Shown here piece after piece: positions 54,426 to 63,920 of a stretch of 64,000 bases of DNA. Position numbers and translations under genes: made by a program. Where the stretch lies: contig NZ_QVQT02000005.1 in assembly GCF_003428625.2 (NCBI RefSeq), positions 451,308 through 515,307 of the forward strand, read 5' to 3'. The notes under the pieces were generated by a model that was given only the letters and a program-made list of their open reading frames with translations, ran no database searches and was not told the DNA's origin. The DNA comes from Paracidobacterium acidisoli. GTDB taxonomy: Bacteria > Acidobacteriota > Terriglobia > Terriglobales > Acidobacteriaceae. The stretch's first letter is position 1; each line of letters begins with the position of its first letter.

Positions 54426-55382
54426 TTGCGAAAACGTTACTACATTATTTTTGTTGCTCGGGAAGAAGATGGACGGCTCCGCAAGATTCCCGTCCCGATG
54501 CACTATGCGTACGTTTTTGTTGCGGCAGCGATTGTAGGTGCGTTTACGCTGACCGGAATGGCCGGATCATACACGCGCATGCTGCTGAAGACGGCGAGCT
54601 TTAACCAGGTCCGCTCACAGCGTGAGGCGCTTCGCAAGGATTACCTGCAGATGCAGCAGGTTGCGCGTGAAAAAGAAGTGCAGGCAGCATCGCTGGGATC
54701 ATTGGCAAGTGAAGTAACGGCGCTGTACGGACTGCGGCAAAGCCGGTTGTCAAAGTCAGCCGTGAATGCTTCCTCGGCAGTAGTGCCAGGCAGTACCGAT
54801 GGGTTCAGCCAGGATGCTTATACCCAGTCACTCGATCAGCTGAGTTCTCTTCGCACCACCGCGCTGTCCGGCCGCATCACTCATGCGCTGGAATTGAGTG
54901 TAGGCGCGGTTGGACGTGACAGCGGATGGCTGGATATTGCCGATGCGCCTTCATTATGGCCGGTAGTAGGAAAGATTACGAGCTCCTTTGGAGAGCGCGA
55001 AGATCCATTCAATGGCGAGGGCGCTTTCCATTCGGGAGTCGATATTTCCGGTTCTTTTGGCGATCCTGTGCGAGCAACAGCGGATGGCACAGTCATGATG
55101 GCCGGGTTCGGCAATGGGTATGGACGCGAGATCGTAATCGATCACGGAAATGGAATCGATACGGTATATGGGCACCTCTCCGGCTTCGCAGTTACCGATG
55201 GGCAGCAGGTGAAAACCGGGCAGGTGATCGGCTATATCGGGATGAGCGGGCGCAGCACAGGTCCTCATCTTCACTATGAGGTACGGATTCACAATACCCC
55301 CGTGAATCCTCATAAGTACCTGCGAGAGACGATGACGCAGCTGGCGCAGTCCGGTGATTCCAGCGGATCACAGGGAAATTGA
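54426..55382 (+). CDS. M23 peptidoglycan endopeptidase, membrane-anchored
   Basis: A 318-residue protein that starts with TTG at 54426. The family N-terminus RKRYYIIFVAREEDG supports this start. One membrane helix (about 29-47) is followed by a coiled-coil stretch (about 55-95, QVRSQREALRKDYLQMQQVAREKE). The LytM domain then has the zinc motifs HSGVDISGSFGDPV and GPHLHYEV plus a GNGYGREIVIDHG loop. All zinc ligands appear present. It would cut peptidoglycan crosslinks, or act as an activator of amidases as LytM factors do. Confidence 0.9.
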   Translation: MRKRYYIIFVAREEDGRLRKIPVPMHYAYVFVAAAIVGAFTLTGMAGSYTRMLLKTASFNQVRSQREALRKDYLQMQQVAREKEVQAASLGSLASEVTALYGLRQSRLSKSAVNASSAVVPGSTDGFSQDAYTQSLDQLSSLRTTALSGRITHALELSVGAVGRDSGWLDIADAPSLWPVVGKITSSFGEREDPFNGEGAFHSGVDISGSFGDPVRATADGTVMMAGFGNGYGREIVIDHGNGIDTVYGHLSGFAVTDGQQVKTGQVIGYIGMSGRSTGPHLHYEVRIHNTPVNPHKYLRETMTQLAQSGDSSGSQGN

Positions 55383-55404
55383 CTACAGGTTTATCTCGCT
55401 TTCG

Positions 55405-56211
55405 CTAAACTGCTCCCTTTTTTATAACCTCACGGATGCGAGTATCAGGGACGGCTACCCAGTTGAGCGCTTTGAACGGGAAAATCAGAGCAGCTTCAAA
55501 GGCATCTCGACTGACTGGTGAGCCACCTTCAAGAGCATCTTTCAGAAAGAAAACAGAGTAATTCTGAGCGACAAAGAAATCGTGCAGATCGCCGGCGGTA
55601 TAGCCGAAGGCTGGAGGGCCTGAAGGCCCGCATTCAAACAGAACGATGGGTTGATCGCGCTTCAGAAACTCAATTGCTCCCCGAAAAAGTGGAAGTTCCG
55701 CTCCTTCCACATCGACCTTGAGTACATCGAAGTGCCGGTCCTGAGAAGCAACCCGATCGAGGCGCTCGCAGGTGACTTCAATTTTTTCAAAGTTACCGGT
55801 CGTATGTTGGGCAAGCCCGCTAAAGCCTGTCTTTTCAAGATCGATGTAAAAGCTGGCAGTGCCGGGAGTGTCGGAGAGCGCTAAATGCCGCACATCCACT
55901 TCGGGGAATTTGCGGCGCAGGAAAGCAATTTTATTCGGTATTGCTTCTACCGCCAGATGCTTTCCCTCTGGGGCAAGGCCGCAGAAGCGGCTAAGCATCG
56001 AACCATAGTGGCAGCCGGCATCGATGCAATTGCTGTCCCTTCGAAGGATGCGCTTCCAGAGTGCCTCGATGCGGTCGCCTTCCAGAAAAACTTCGCGCAG
56101 TTCAGGGTGTTTTCTGCGATGGAAATAACCGGCTGCTTCGCGCAGGCGCATGAGCGGCTGTTCGAGAGGAGTGCGAATAAATTCGTATTTAAAATTGCTG
56201 AAATGTGCCAT
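55405..56211 (-). CDS. FkbM family methyltransferase
   Basis: A 268-residue SAM methyltransferase. It has the CIDAGCHYGSMLSRFC motif (about 62-77), VEAIPNKIAFLRRKF (acidic ligand), ALSDTPGTASFYID and the family signature DVLKVDVEGAELPLFRGA followed by VLFECGPSG. FkbM-type enzymes methylate hydroxyls in sugars or polyketides. The substrate is unknown. It is convergent with the M23 gene, separated by 22 bp. Confidence 0.9.
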   Translation of the reverse strand: MAHFSNFKYEFIRTPLEQPLMRLREAAGYFHRRKHPELREVFLEGDRIEALWKRILRRDSNCIDAGCHYGSMLSRFCGLAPEGKHLAVEAIPNKIAFLRRKFPEVDVRHLALSDTPGTASFYIDLEKTGFSGLAQHTTGNFEKIEVTCERLDRVASQDRHFDVLKVDVEGAELPLFRGAIEFLKRDQPIVLFECGPSGPPAFGYTAGDLHDFFVAQNYSVFFLKDALEGGSPVSRDAFEAALIFPFKALNWVAVPDTRIREVIKKGAV

Positions 56212-56317
56212 GCAGGGAAAGAGAAAGGGCTTGTGCTGACTATGCTTTGCGCTGCTCGCTTTGTCAATCCCTCGAACGAATCAGGCTAAAATCGTTCTTC
56301 GTTGCATGCGTAGATCA

Positions 56318-57646
56318 TCATTTCCCGTCGTAGATGACATGCCATATAGAGCCGGATCCATCATCTGTAACGAAGAGTGAGCCGTCGGAAGCAACAGTGA
56401 CCCCCACGGGCCGTCCCCAGACGCCCCCGGATGAGGTCACGAAACCGGTGAGGAAGTCTTCGTATCCTCCGGAAGCATGGCCATTGTGCATTGGGACACG
56501 GATAATTTCATAACCAGCGAGGTGGGCCGCATTCCATGATCCATGCTCGGCAGCGAAGGCATCGCCCTTGTATGCAGCGGGAAATTGTGAGCCCTCATAG
56601 AAGGTCATTTCGAGCGAAGCGAAGTGAGGTTCTAACAGCACATCGGGAGTGAGAACTTTGCTCTGAAGTTCAGGGTGTTTTCCTTTCTGGCGCGGATCCT
56701 GGACGCCACCATGAGAGCCCATGTAATACCAGGGCCACCCATAAAAGCCATCTTCCTGAAGATGGGTGATGTAGTCAGGAACAAGGTGATCGCCGAGATC
56801 ATCGCGCTCGTTGGTAGAACACCAAAGCTGGCCGGTTGCAGGGTTTATAGTCTCGCCGACACAGTTGCGAATACCTGAAGCATAAACTTTTATGAATTTC
56901 CCCTCAGGGGTGAATTCAAGAACATCCGCACGATGAAGCTCCTGAGGATGAGTATCGACGTCATCATCGTTCGAGCGTGAGCCCACGGAAACAAACATCT
57001 TTGTCCCGTCTGTTGAGAAAGCAATGTCGCGTGTCCAGTGACCGCCGCCGGTCGGCAGATCAGTGAGCTTTTCGCCTGGTCCGCGGGCCTTCAGATCGCC
57101 GCTCTGATAGGGGAAGCGCATAACGGAATCTGTATTGCCAACATAAACCCAGTGCGGATTCGGTCCTGCCGGATAAAATGCGATACCGAACGGCTGAGTC
57201 AGCCCGCTGTCAGAGAAAACAGAGATTTCTTTCGGTTTGCCGTCCTTATCTGCACCGCGAAAAACCATAATCTTATTGCTGTAACTGAAGGAAACGAAGA
57301 GGTCGCCGTTGGGTGCAGTCCGGATAATACGAGGACGGTCAAGCCCGCTCGCATAGAGTTTGACGTGAAAGCCGTTTGGCGCCTGAGGCCAGGCATCGGC
57401 AGGACGCGACACCATATGCGGTGTGTTGTCCACTCCCGGCGTAGCATAGGGCGGCGGGAGATCTGCCGGAGTGAGTAGATGGCTGGCTCCAGGATGCTCT
57501 TTAGTGTAATCGGTAAAAGCATTTTGGCCGGCTTGACCATTATCTGTGGCCATCTGACTGCCTGCGTAGATGGGGGCGCTAAAGCTTACAAGAGCCGTAA
57601 GGCAGAACAGTGTTCCGGTTCTGCACAGAGATCTTTTCCGCTGCAC
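56318..57646 (-). CDS. PQQ-type soluble sugar dehydrogenase (glucose/sorbosone dehydrogenase-like)
   Basis: A 442-residue exported protein of the six-bladed GSDH beta-propeller family. I chose GTG at 57646 (GGAGGAAAT upstream), giving MQRKRSLCRTGTLFCLTALVSFSAPIYA as signal. Blade motifs include RPRIIRTAPNGDLFVSFS, LTQPFGIAFYPAG, WTRDIAFSTDGTKMFVSVG, GIRNCVGETINPATGQLW, WPWYYMG and GRPVGVTVASDGSLFVTDD. It oxidises sugars or aldoses with PQQ and calcium if the cofactor site is intact, which cannot be settled by eye. Confidence 0.88.
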   Translation of the reverse strand: MQRKRSLCRTGTLFCLTALVSFSAPIYAGSQMATDNGQAGQNAFTDYTKEHPGASHLLTPADLPPPYATPGVDNTPHMVSRPADAWPQAPNGFHVKLYASGLDRPRIIRTAPNGDLFVSFSYSNKIMVFRGADKDGKPKEISVFSDSGLTQPFGIAFYPAGPNPHWVYVGNTDSVMRFPYQSGDLKARGPGEKLTDLPTGGGHWTRDIAFSTDGTKMFVSVGSRSNDDDVDTHPQELHRADVLEFTPEGKFIKVYASGIRNCVGETINPATGQLWCSTNERDDLGDHLVPDYITHLQEDGFYGWPWYYMGSHGGVQDPRQKGKHPELQSKVLTPDVLLEPHFASLEMTFYEGSQFPAAYKGDAFAAEHGSWNAAHLAGYEIIRVPMHNGHASGGYEDFLTGFVTSSGGVWGRPVGVTVASDGSLFVTDDGSGSIWHVIYDGK

Positions 57647-57740
57647 ATTTCCTCCGAAGATCCGAGAGCCTTCATTGTATTGCGGATGCAGCAATGGTGC
57701 TGTATCTGCCAGCGCTTACCGGGGTTGAAAACAGCACTGT

Positions 57741-58745
57741 CTACTTTGTGGTTGTGTCCTGTGCAGTTGGCAGGTCCGGTTGCTGCGGATTGCTGATCAG
57801 CTTCCCGATGAGATCCGCAGGAAGGGTAGCAGTAAGAACGGCGCGATTCTTCCGATGCACAATCTGGGCACTTGCAAGCATTGCGCGTACGTCAGGATCT
57901 CCGAGGCTGCCTGTTGCCGTGCTGTCAGCAGCACGAACGAACGAAAGAATAGCCTGCAGAGCCTGTGCAGCGCCGGCAGCGGCAGCATCGCTCGGAGCGA
58001 TATCTTCAATCCGCAAATGGATTCTGCCCACCCAGCTCAGCGATGCGATAAAGGTGGAATCTGCGGCAAGAGGAAGCCGCATACCAAGCACACTCACGCC
58101 GCCATTGTCGCTGAGAGGCAGAGCGATCTGGCCTATACCCCACGCAAAAGAAAGCAGCGGTACATCGGAATAATGCTCGGCGAGAAGTGAGGAGCCGGAA
58201 AAGGGTAGTGCAGCGGTGCGATATCGATCCAGCATGGAATGGATCTGTTCAGCTGTTGGTGCATTGCTGGCGGCAACGATGTCGTAACCAATTACAGCAA
58301 CCCGCACGGTCCGGCTATCGCTCGGAATGCTGTAAATTGTGTGGCCGGCATAGGTTTCCTGAGAAGCAGCTGCTGAGGAAAGCCACTTCATGAGGCGGCG
58401 GCCATCGAAGTGGCCAACAAAGACCTCAGAAAAAGCGACGGCTCCATTCGGGCCTTTAGGGTTGGGCATGCGGTGAAGCGCAAAAGCCGCTTCATCAATA
58501 TCACGCTCAAAAACTATGCCCGTGGCATCAATGAAGCGCTGATAGTCAGGGCTGTGGGCCACCGGATGCTGTTCGAAGTGGGTGCGCGCCCGCAGAGGGC
58601 GAAGGTTCAGATAAACAATGCCTTCGGATTCAGGCAGAAGACGGGCAGCCTCAGGTGGCGCGATCCTGCGAAGGTAAATAGCTCCTGCAAGCAGCAGCAG
58701 AACAACGATGACAACGGCGATGGTGATTCTGGTGCGACGGTGCAT
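57741..58745 (-). CDS. Membrane-anchored protein of unknown function
   Basis: A 334-residue protein with one N-terminal helix (ITIAVVIVVLLLLAGAIYL, about 7-25), then an extracytoplasmic domain (LLPESEGIVYLNLRPLRAR, VAVIGYDIVAASNAPTAEQIHSML, AADSTFIASLSWVGRIHLRIED). A beta/alpha pattern is visible, but no known family. It is transcribed in the same direction as the sugar dehydrogenase gene, with about 95 bp between them. Confidence 0.7.
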   Translation of the reverse strand: MHRRTRITIAVVIVVLLLLAGAIYLRRIAPPEAARLLPESEGIVYLNLRPLRARTHFEQHPVAHSPDYQRFIDATGIVFERDIDEAAFALHRMPNPKGPNGAVAFSEVFVGHFDGRRLMKWLSSAAASQETYAGHTIYSIPSDSRTVRVAVIGYDIVAASNAPTAEQIHSMLDRYRTAALPFSGSSLLAEHYSDVPLLSFAWGIGQIALPLSDNGGVSVLGMRLPLAADSTFIASLSWVGRIHLRIEDIAPSDAAAAGAAQALQAILSFVRAADSTATGSLGDPDVRAMLASAQIVHRKNRAVLTATLPADLIGKLISNPQQPDLPTAQDTTTK

Positions 58746-58879
58746 ACGGGCTGTCTTTTATCTTCTCATTTGAGACAGGAGGCGGAGCTTTAGCCCTGCC
58801 CGCAGGGTTTTTACAGGACGCCCAGAATATTATTAATAAGGAAATTCCATTAACTACAAAATAAATACAAGATAATTAA

Positions 58880-58909
58880 TTGACAACCAATACATGAAAC
58901 AGGTACAAA
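58880..58909 (+). promoter_or_regulatory. Sigma70-like promoter before TonB receptor
   Basis: TTGACA (58880-58885), 18-bp spacer, TACAAA (58904-58909). It lies in an AT-rich stretch just upstream of a paired inverted repeat and about 75 bp before the ATG at 58984. Confidence 0.5.
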
Positions 58910-58918
58910 GCTGGCTGT

Positions 58919-58962
58919 GGAAACGATACCATCAATTGATTAATGAATATGGTATCGATTCC
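58919..58962. promoter_or_regulatory. Paired operator-like inverted repeat
   Basis: GGAAACGATACCAT (58919-58932) and ATGGTATCGATTCC (58949-58962) form a 14-bp inverted repeat with one mismatch and a 16-bp spacer. Each arm is itself a near-palindrome around a central CG (GGTATCGATTCC), the look of LacI-type operators. It lies between the promoter and the ribosome site GGAGG. Confidence 0.6.
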
Positions 58963-58983
58963 GCCTCAATCCCCGGAGGCTAA

Positions 58984-61900
58984 ATGTTCACTTATTTGAA
59001 GGCCAGTCGTTTATCTTCCTTACAAACATTGATGCTGGCGTTGTTGCTGGCATTCATTTTTCCCTTTCTTTCGCCCTATGCATTTGGTCAGGCGGATACC
59101 TCTGCGGTATCCGGCACGGTTACGGATCCAAGCGGAGCAGTGATCCCGAAAGCGAAGGTGACAGCCCATAACGATGCGACCGGAGCTGACCGCACAGCCC
59201 TGACCAATGGCAGTGGGTATTACACCGTTACAAACCTGCCGACTGGTGTTTACACCATCCGCGTGGAAGCATCGGGATTTCAGACCGCAGTATTAAGCGG
59301 CAATCGGCTCGATCCGAATATCGGTAGCAGAGTCGATGCATCGCTGAAGACCGGAAGCACAAGCAGCACCGTAACGGTAGAGGCGGATGCCAATGTTCTG
59401 CAGACAGAGTCCGCGGCGGCGGGACAGCTGGTAACGAGTGATCAGGTCAAAACGATTCAGCTGAATGGACGTAACCCGCTGTACTTGTCTCAACTGGAAC
59501 CTGGTGTGACACGTAACGCATCCATCTCCGCATTCAATTTCTCCCCGGATTTCAGTGGCCCGACGATCAATGGAGCGCGCTCGAATGAAAGTGTCCTGAC
59601 GCTGGATGGAGCGCCGATGGTGCGGACGCGGGCTGACGGCACACAAGTCGGTGTAGCCGATGTGGATTCGACTTCCCAGGTACAGATTCTGACCACGGGG
59701 TATCCGGCAGAATACGGTGGAACCTCCGGTGGCCAGATTCGTATGGTGCCCAAGAGCGGGACAGGCACGTATCACGGAACCGTATATGAATATCTGCGCA
59801 ATTCGTTTTTCAATGCGAACACCTGGGCAGGGAATGACTCGAATCAGCCCTCGATCGCAGACCATCCTCCGGCATTCCGATATAACCAGTTTGGCTGGAA
59901 CCTGAATGGACCGGTGACGATTCCACATCATTTCAACACGTCGCGCCAGAAACTCTTCTTCCTCGCAGGTCAGGAGTATATCCGCTACCGGCAGTCACCC
60001 ACGAAGACCGGAATTGTGCCTACGACGCTGATGCGTCAGGGCAACTTCAGCGAGTTGCTTGCGCCGAATATTTTTTACAAGAATCCAGTGCAGCTGGTGG
60101 ATCCGAACACCGGGCAGGACTATCCGAACAACAACATCACGAACGGTCTCAGTCCGAATGGTCTGGCGCTGTTGAATGCCTATCCGGCGCCGAATGCTAA
60201 TAATTCCGGCTTTAACTGGCAGGAAGAGGCTGCCTATCCGCAGAACCAGCGGAAGGACACTCTGGTGATCGACTACATTCCCGCCGACGCGCACCACCTG
60301 CGCTTCTCTCTGCTCAACTACAACTATTACCAGGATAACCCCTTCGCGGGGAACTTTGACCGCACGCCACAGATATGGAACTGGCCGAATCAGGTGGCGG
60401 TGCTGCATTACACGTGGACGATTAACCCTACTACGGTAAATGAAGCCACCTTCTCTGCTTCTGCAGATCATGTGACTATCACCGACGACCTGACGAGTGG
60501 ACGGTACAACCGCACAAATTACGGTATTAACTACCCGTACATTTATCCGGCCAGCCAGAAGCTGATTCAGGACAAGATTCCGACGATCGAGATCGCCAAT
60601 TTCACAACGCTGGACGGCGGTCCTTATCCGTCGCACTCGGGTGGTCCGATCTTCAACCTGATGGACAATTTCACCAAAGTGATCGGTACCCACACACTGA
60701 AGGCAGGAGTGCTATGGCAGTATTCGGGCGAAAACAACTTTGACCAGATCAGCGTAAGCAGCACGACACCGGGATCGACGAATAATCAAAACGGTCAGTT
60801 TATCTTTACCGACACGCGCACCGGTCATCCGACATCGAATGCCGCGGTAGGCAATGCGGCACTGGGACTATTCGATACCTATGGGGAGATCGGTCAGAAA
60901 TCCTATACGTTGTTCCGCGGCAACATGTGGGAAGGTTTCGTGCAGGATTCCTGGCAGGCCACTTCGAAGGCCGTCGTGGAGTTTGGTGTGCGTTACAGCG
61001 TGATGCAGCCGTATTACGCACCGTGGGGTAATCAGTCGGTCTTTTCCCAGTCCTCATGGGACCCTGCTCTTGCGCCAAATGTAGACCCCAATACCGGCGC
61101 GCTTTCCGGAGGGGATCCGCTGAATGGTGTCGTGATTCCTGGCAGCCATTTTCCCAGTGCGGCGAAGGGGCATGTTCCGGACTCTATTATTGGTGGTCAG
61201 TACAACCGGCTCTTCCGTGGATTCGGACGCGGCTACTCAAAAACGACGTGGACGAATATTCAGCCACGCGTAGGCTTCACCTGGCAGGTAGCTCCCCTGA
61301 CGGTCTTCCGTATCGGCGGTGGACGGTTTGTTCAGCGTCTTGGCATCAGTGATCAGGTGCAGCTCGGCGGCAATGCTCCTTTTCAGCCGAGCTCAACGGT
61401 CACGGCGGGCAGTGTTGATAATCCAGGAGCGGCAGGATTGAACTCGCTGCCATTGTCTCTTTCATCGCAGGCATACATTTTTCCCGACCCGAATGCCTGG
61501 GCGTGGAATGTGGCTGTGGAGCAGGAAATTCCGGACTTTGCCACTTTCACTATTCAATATGTGGGCCGCAGAGGGCTGCACCTGTCGCAGCTGGAGAACG
61601 TAAACCAGCTTCGTCCCGGTACAGTACAGGCGAATCCCGGGGTGAAAGCGCCCGATGCACTGCGCCCATATCGTGGGTTTTCGGCCATCCTTGAGGACTC
61701 AAACCGCGGCAGTTCGATCTATCACGCTATGCAGATCGATCTGAAACGCCGCATGACGAAAAACCTTCTCTTTGGTGTGGCATACACATGGTCGAAGAGC
61801 ATGGATTTCGGATCAAGCACCGGCTATGAGCTGCCGAACATGTATGACGCCTCTCCGAACTATGGTCCCAGCGATTTCGACATCCGCAATGTGCTGGTGG

Positions 61901-62457
61901 TGAATTATGTATGGGATATCCCTTATGGCTCGCATCTGAGCAACCGGTTCGAGCGCGGTGCGTTCGGCAACTGGGAGATCTCGGGCACAACACAGGCGCA
62001 GTCAGGAGAACCATTTTCGGTGGGCACCGGAGATGACTTTGCAGGAGTCGGCCCGGCGGCCGGCGAACAGTTGTGGGTGATGACGAAGAAGCCAACGGTC
62101 TTCAAAAACTTCGTGGGTCACGGAAACGGCTATTGGTTTGATCCGACGGCGTTTGCGCCACCGGCTCCCGGTACACTGGCGCCGCGTGGTACTCGCAATG
62201 AGATCTATTCCCCGGGATTTCAGAGCTGGAATATTGCGATGCTGAAGAGCTTCCATGTCATTCCGGGGCACGACAATCATGTACTGGCCTTCAAGGCGGA
62301 GGCGTTCAACTTTACGAACCATCCAAACTTTGATACGCCATCCAATGATTCTGGTATGGATAATCCCACCAGCGGCACATTTGGACAGGTCACCCAGAAG
62401 GGAAATACCTATGCATCGGATCGCGAACTGCAGTTCAGTCTGCGATACGAATTCTGA
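58984..62457 (+). CDS. TonB-dependent receptor, Oar-like, large
   Basis: A 1157-residue outer-membrane protein. A signal peptide (to about FGQADT) is followed by a carboxypeptidase-regulatory-like domain (VSGTVTDPSGAVIPKAKVTAHNDATG, about 40-115). A plug region follows (TIQLNGRNPLYLSQLEPGV, SVLTLDGAPMVRTRADG). A long barrel ends in ELQFSLRYEF with a terminal Phe. GGAGG lies 8 bp before ATG 58984. The paired operator upstream suggests sugar-responsive repression. The ligand is unknown. Confidence 0.93.
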   Translation: MFTYLKASRLSSLQTLMLALLLAFIFPFLSPYAFGQADTSAVSGTVTDPSGAVIPKAKVTAHNDATGADRTALTNGSGYYTVTNLPTGVYTIRVEASGFQTAVLSGNRLDPNIGSRVDASLKTGSTSSTVTVEADANVLQTESAAAGQLVTSDQVKTIQLNGRNPLYLSQLEPGVTRNASISAFNFSPDFSGPTINGARSNESVLTLDGAPMVRTRADGTQVGVADVDSTSQVQILTTGYPAEYGGTSGGQIRMVPKSGTGTYHGTVYEYLRNSFFNANTWAGNDSNQPSIADHPPAFRYNQFGWNLNGPVTIPHHFNTSRQKLFFLAGQEYIRYRQSPTKTGIVPTTLMRQGNFSELLAPNIFYKNPVQLVDPNTGQDYPNNNITNGLSPNGLALLNAYPAPNANNSGFNWQEEAAYPQNQRKDTLVIDYIPADAHHLRFSLLNYNYYQDNPFAGNFDRTPQIWNWPNQVAVLHYTWTINPTTVNEATFSASADHVTITDDLTSGRYNRTNYGINYPYIYPASQKLIQDKIPTIEIANFTTLDGGPYPSHSGGPIFNLMDNFTKVIGTHTLKAGVLWQYSGENNFDQISVSSTTPGSTNNQNGQFIFTDTRTGHPTSNAAVGNAALGLFDTYGEIGQKSYTLFRGNMWEGFVQDSWQATSKAVVEFGVRYSVMQPYYAPWGNQSVFSQSSWDPALAPNVDPNTGALSGGDPLNGVVIPGSHFPSAAKGHVPDSIIGGQYNRLFRGFGRGYSKTTWTNIQPRVGFTWQVAPLTVFRIGGGRFVQRLGISDQVQLGGNAPFQPSSTVTAGSVDNPGAAGLNSLPLSLSSQAYIFPDPNAWAWNVAVEQEIPDFATFTIQYVGRRGLHLSQLENVNQLRPGTVQANPGVKAPDALRPYRGFSAILEDSNRGSSIYHAMQIDLKRRMTKNLLFGVAYTWSKSMDFGSSTGYELPNMYDASPNYGPSDFDIRNVLVVNYVWDIPYGSHLSNRFERGAFGNWEISGTTQAQSGEPFSVGTGDDFAGVGPAAGEQLWVMTKKPTVFKNFVGHGNGYWFDPTAFAPPAPGTLAPRGTRNEIYSPGFQSWNIAMLKSFHVIPGHDNHVLAFKAEAFNFTNHPNFDTPSNDSGMDNPTSGTFGQVTQKGNTYASDRELQFSLRYEF

Positions 62458-62670
62458 TTCTGTGCAGCCGATCCGGAGACCCTTCTGCTGGTCAGCGTGG
62501 AAGGTAGGTGGTATTGCTCCGGAAGAGCTCTTCGGTACGCATCTGCCGGCTCCGAAAGGGGTCGGCAGCGCATTGCGGAGCGCCTCAGCGTGTGCTAATC
62601 TTCCTTTCGTATGCCCTCCGGTTTTTGATGCTTTCGTGTGTTCTGAATCGACAGGGATAAGTGGTTTCGA

Positions 62671-62746
<76 letters not shown>

Positions 62747-62928
62747 GACTTTCCAGTAAGGAACGGGTTGTAGCAGGGGAAGTCGGTCACCCTCCGCAGC
62801 GAATTTCCTGACCAGCGCATGTTTTTTTACCGGATTTTTGATCCGGCATGCTGGCAGGTGTCCTGACGCGGGTGTTTCGATGGCTTTTCCCGGAGAATGG
62901 CGGTTTTCGCCGATCTCCGGAACGGGAT

Positions 62929-63016
62929 GCACAGGTGGCCGAGTGGTTAATGGCAGCAGACTGTAAATCTGCCGCTCCTTGGAGCTACGGAGGTTCGAAT
63001 CCTCCCCTGTGCACCA
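62929..63016 (+). tRNA. tRNA-Tyr (GTA)
   Basis: An 88-nt class II tRNA with a long variable arm and CCA encoded. The acceptor stem is GCACAGG/CCTGTGC. The anticodon arm GCAGA-CTGTAAA-TCTGC gives anticodon GTA. Confidence 0.97.
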
Positions 63017-63053
63017 ACGATTGTTTTTGGGTGGATGTAGTGAGGTGCCGGAG

Positions 63054-63257
63054 ATGCAGGTCAAGGGCGGAAAGCGCAAGTGGATCGCGCTCGCCGGCTT
63101 GGCGATTCTGGCGGGTTTGGCCTGGAGCACAATGGATGCGGGGAAGTTTCGCATCCTGGTGATGGTGCTGCTGGGTGGGTTCGCGCTTCGGGTGCTGCTG
63201 ACGCGGGGGCGTTCGCAGTACGATGAAGCGGAGCGGGCGGAAGAACAGGGTTTGTAG
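63054..63257 (+). CDS. Small membrane protein between tRNA genes
   Basis: A 67-residue ORF from ATG 63054 with GAGG about 8 nt upstream. It shows a short basic N-terminus, two hydrophobic stretches (WIALAGLAILAGLAW and ILVMVLLGGFALRVLL) and a charged tail rich in Arg/Glu. It lies between tRNA-Tyr and tRNA-Thr, and so would be part of the same transcript. The function is unknown. It could be spurious, but the ribosome site and the membrane pattern argue for a real gene. Confidence 0.55.
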   Translation: MQVKGGKRKWIALAGLAILAGLAWSTMDAGKFRILVMVLLGGFALRVLLTRGRSQYDEAERAEEQGL

Positions 63258-63269
63258 TTGCTGTACAGG

Positions 63270-63344
<75 letters not shown>

Positions 63345-63412
63345 GTTTTTTCAGCGGGGCAGTGAGCAGGCTGGCCTGCTGTCGCCAAAAGCGGGCTGAC
63401 CTGCTGGGTAAT

Positions 63413-63487
63413 GCGGGAGTAACTCAGTGGTAGAGTCACAGCCTTCCAAGCTGTTGGTCGCGGGTTCGATTCCCGTCTCCCGCTCCA
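63413..63487 (+). tRNA. tRNA-Gly (TCC)
   Basis: A 75-nt tRNA with CCA encoded. The acceptor stem is GCGGGAG/CTCCCGC. The anticodon arm ACAGC-CTTCCAA-GCTGT gives anticodon TCC. Together with the preceding tRNAs it forms the set that precedes tuf in many bacteria. Confidence 0.97.
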
Positions 63488-63539
63488 CGATGAAATTGAG
63501 GGATGCGCGGCCAGTTGAAGACGGCCGCCGGCGGAGAAA

Positions 63540-63851
63540 ATGACGTTTGAGCAGGCAGTGCTTCCGATACAGGACGAGAAGACCTTTGCCGAAGTACGGC
63601 GGGCTCTTGCCGATACCTTTACCGCTTCGCGTGTAACGAATTTTCTTCGGAAGGTGACACGAGCAAAGCTGCGGGTTCGGCAATTTGAGGCAATCCTTGA
63701 GAATGGGTTTCTGGGTGCGGAAATGCCTGCGAAATACGCAGCGCTGAGCGATGCGGATCGTGGCCAGGTGCGAGAACAGTATCTGCGGCGGGTAGAGCAG
63801 GTGGCTCCTGAGCTGCGTGCAAAGTTTTTGAAGGTATACGCGTACTACTGA
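63540..63851 (+). CDS. Conserved small protein upstream of tuf
   Basis: A 103-residue helical protein (MTFEQAVLPIQDEKTFAEVRRAL, VTNFLRKVTRAKLRVRQFEAIL, YAALSDADRGQVREQYLRRVEQV). GGCGGAGA lies just before the ATG. It shows no signal or known domain. It sits 70 bp before tuf and is probably co-transcribed with it. Confidence 0.65.
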   Translation: MTFEQAVLPIQDEKTFAEVRRALADTFTASRVTNFLRKVTRAKLRVRQFEAILENGFLGAEMPAKYAALSDADRGQVREQYLRRVEQVAPELRAKFLKVYAYY

Positions 63852-63920
63852 GGCGCGACAGGTTTACAGGCAGTCATTTGATAGATTTGCCGACCAATTT
63901 TGCAACAGGGAGAGTAAGCG

